Shown: positions 6,839-7,601 of the stretch, piece by piece | Layout of the letters: each line of letters begins with the position of its first letter | Position numbering within the stretch: the first letter of the stretch is position 1 | Assembly (NCBI GenBank): GCA_027451565.1 | Contig: DAIDJC010000163.1 | Location: 1-7,601 of the forward strand | Length of the DNA: 7,601 nt | DNA from: Limisphaerales bacterium | GTDB lineage: Bacteria; Verrucomicrobiota; Verrucomicrobiia; Limisphaerales; UBA11358 | Reading direction: 5' to 3' | Notes under the pieces: generated by a model | Databases searched by the model: none | What the model was told of the DNA's origin: nothing | What the model saw: the letters and a program-made list of their open reading frames with translations, nothing else | Made by a program: the position numbers and the translations under genes

Positions 6839-7186
6839 ATGAAATTGAAAAAAACGAATTTATTGACATGGGTTTTGGGGTTGAGTTTGGTCCCTCTTGT
6901 CGAAGGATGCGTGACGCGCGAGGTGGTTTATCAACCTGCTCCGCCTCCCAATGCGGTGGTGGCCGGTGTGCCTGCGGCACCCGCGCCGGAAGAGCAAGTG
7001 ATTCCCGCAGCACCAGGCCCCACGGATGTGTGGGTTTGGCTGCCAGGTGAATGGGTTTGGCATGGCGGCTGGGTCTGGCGTCCAGGACGCTGGGCGGCTC
7101 GTCCCTATGCTGGAGCCATCTGGGTGAATGGCTGCTGGGGTTGGCGAGGCCATCACCGGGTCTGGATTGTGGCCCACTGGCGCTAG
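6839..7186 (+). CDS. Small tryptophan-rich WxxGxW-repeat lipoprotein
   Basis: The 115-aa product starts MKLKKTNLLTWVLGLSLVPL and ends its signal in LVEGC (Cys24), a lipoprotein-type cleavage site with an atypical Glu at -2. A Pro/Ala-rich linker (33-61) leads to a C-terminal block dense in Trp and Gly: WVWLPGEW (65-72), WHGGWVWRPGRW (74-85) and IWVNGCWGWRGHHRVW (94-109). The repeated W-x-x-G-x-W pattern matches the small exported WxxGxW (YxWxxGxW) repeat families of unknown function, so it is probably lipid-anchored and facing the periplasm or surface. It lies 55 nt after emrB on the same strand and might be co-transcribed, though a role in efflux is not shown. The ATG has only a weak upstream TAAAG. 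Its TAG is 2 nt from the stop of the convergent mutase gene. Confidence 0.85.
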   Translation: MKLKKTNLLTWVLGLSLVPLVEGCVTREVVYQPAPPPNAVVAGVPAAPAPEEQVIPAAPGPTDVWVWLPGEWVWHGGWVWRPGRWAARPYAGAIWVNGCWGWRGHHRVWIVAHWR

Positions 7187-7188
7187 CT

Positions 7189-7601
7189 TCAGGCTAAAAG
7201 ACGCTTGAGGACCTCCATCACCAGGCGATTGGCCCGATCCTCCGTTCCAGCCTCGGCATAACATCTCAATTCCGGCGCATTCCCTGATGGCCGCAAATGG
7301 ATGATCTCACCATTTTCAAAGGTCATGCGCAGGCCGTCCGTGCGATTGACGTGTTGGACTTGGCCGGACAAGCCGGTGAAAAATTCGTCCATGGCCTTGC
7401 GATCGTTTGCCTCGTTGCCCGAATTAAACCGCTGCAAAATCTCTGCGCTGCGGCTTATGGGGAATCGCTGAAGCCGGTCGCTGGCGGTAAAGCGCGGTGG
7501 CAGCCATTGAGACAGTTCGGATATTTTGACCGCGTTTTTTTTGGCCAGTAAAAGAACACCCAAGATTGGCAGCACGGCATCGCGGGTGGGAAGGGGCGCC
7601 A
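7189..7601 (-). CDS. Phosphohexomutase (phosphomannomutase/phosphoglucomutase type), C-terminal part only
   Basis: This enzyme family interconverts hexose 1- and 6-phosphates in the cytoplasm, feeding nucleotide-sugar and envelope polysaccharide synthesis. About 136 C-terminal residues are visible and the frame continues off the right edge, so the GTG at 7575 is internal and not the start. The edge reads APLPTRDAVLPILGVLLLAK, followed by LPPRFTASDRLQRFP and the domain-4 phosphate-binding loop LRPSGNAPELRCYAEA (RPSGNAPELR encoded at 7293-7264). The latter is the hallmark Arg-x-Ser-Gly loop of alpha-D-phosphohexomutases. The TRDAVLP and RFTASDRLQ stretches point to the phosphomannomutase side rather than phosphoglucosamine mutase, but substrate preference is uncertain because the catalytic Ser, metal loop and sugar loop lie outside the window. 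The gene converges on the lipoprotein gene. Confidence 0.88.
   Translation of the reverse strand, partial: APLPTRDAVLPILGVLLLAKKNAVKISELSQWLPPRFTASDRLQRFPISRSAEILQRFNSGNEANDRKAMDEFFTGLSGQVQHVNRTDGLRMTFENGEIIHLRPSGNAPELRCYAEAGTEDRANRLVMEVLKRLLA

Noticed and set aside
7535..7542. T8 run on the plus strand as a terminator for the lipoprotein gene
   Set aside because: No GC-rich hairpin precedes it, it lies about 350 nt past the stop, and it encodes conserved-looking residues of the opposite gene.

Overview
The window comes from a Gram-negative-type bacterium. It encodes two lipobox-type lipoproteins, a periplasmic-binding-protein ABC importer, an EmrA-type membrane fusion protein (which implies an outer membrane) and a small WxxGxW-repeat lipoprotein. 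GC content is moderate by eye, coding is dense and Shine-Dalgarno signals are mostly weak. The lineage cannot be fixed from this alone. A Verrucomicrobiota-like or related environmental lineage would fit the tryptophan-rich lipoprotein and the weak ribosome binding sites, but that is a low-confidence guess.

Left half, minus strand (1-3678): a branched-chain amino acid (LIV/HAAT-type) ABC uptake operon in the order livK (binding lipoprotein), livH (permease), livM (permease), livG (ATPase, cut by the left window edge). livH and livM overlap by 4 nt (ATGA), and livM and livG are 4 nt apart. livK is separated from livH by 110 nt, which contains a possible 14-codon leader ORF with the only good ribosome binding site ahead of livH. 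LivK captures the amino acid outside the inner membrane, LivH and LivM form the channel, and LivG, presumably with a LivF beyond the edge, supplies ATP hydrolysis.

Centre (3679-3954): a divergent intergenic region holding a candidate sigma70-like promoter for the rightward genes. It is overlaid by two nested inverted repeats that share a half-site. This is the best regulatory signal in the window.

Right half, plus strand (3955-6783): emrA-emrB, a two-gene efflux unit made of an inner-membrane-anchored fusion protein and a 14-TM DHA2-family MFS transporter. No TolC-like outer-membrane gene and no regulator gene is visible. The junction carries an exact 16-bp tandem duplication, and EmrA has an unusual hydrophobic C-terminal tail. 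A 115-aa WxxGxW-repeat lipoprotein gene follows at 6839-7186.

Right edge, minus strand (7189-7601): the C-terminal part of a phosphohexomutase (phosphomannomutase/phosphoglucomutase type). It converges on the lipoprotein gene with only 2 nt between the stop codons.

Most of the window is ordinary transporter biology. The points worth a second look are the shared intergenic palindromes, the livH leader ORF, the EmrA tail, the tandem duplication and the tryptophan-rich lipoprotein. I saw no CRISPR array, tRNA, rRNA, insertion sequence or convincing intrinsic terminator.
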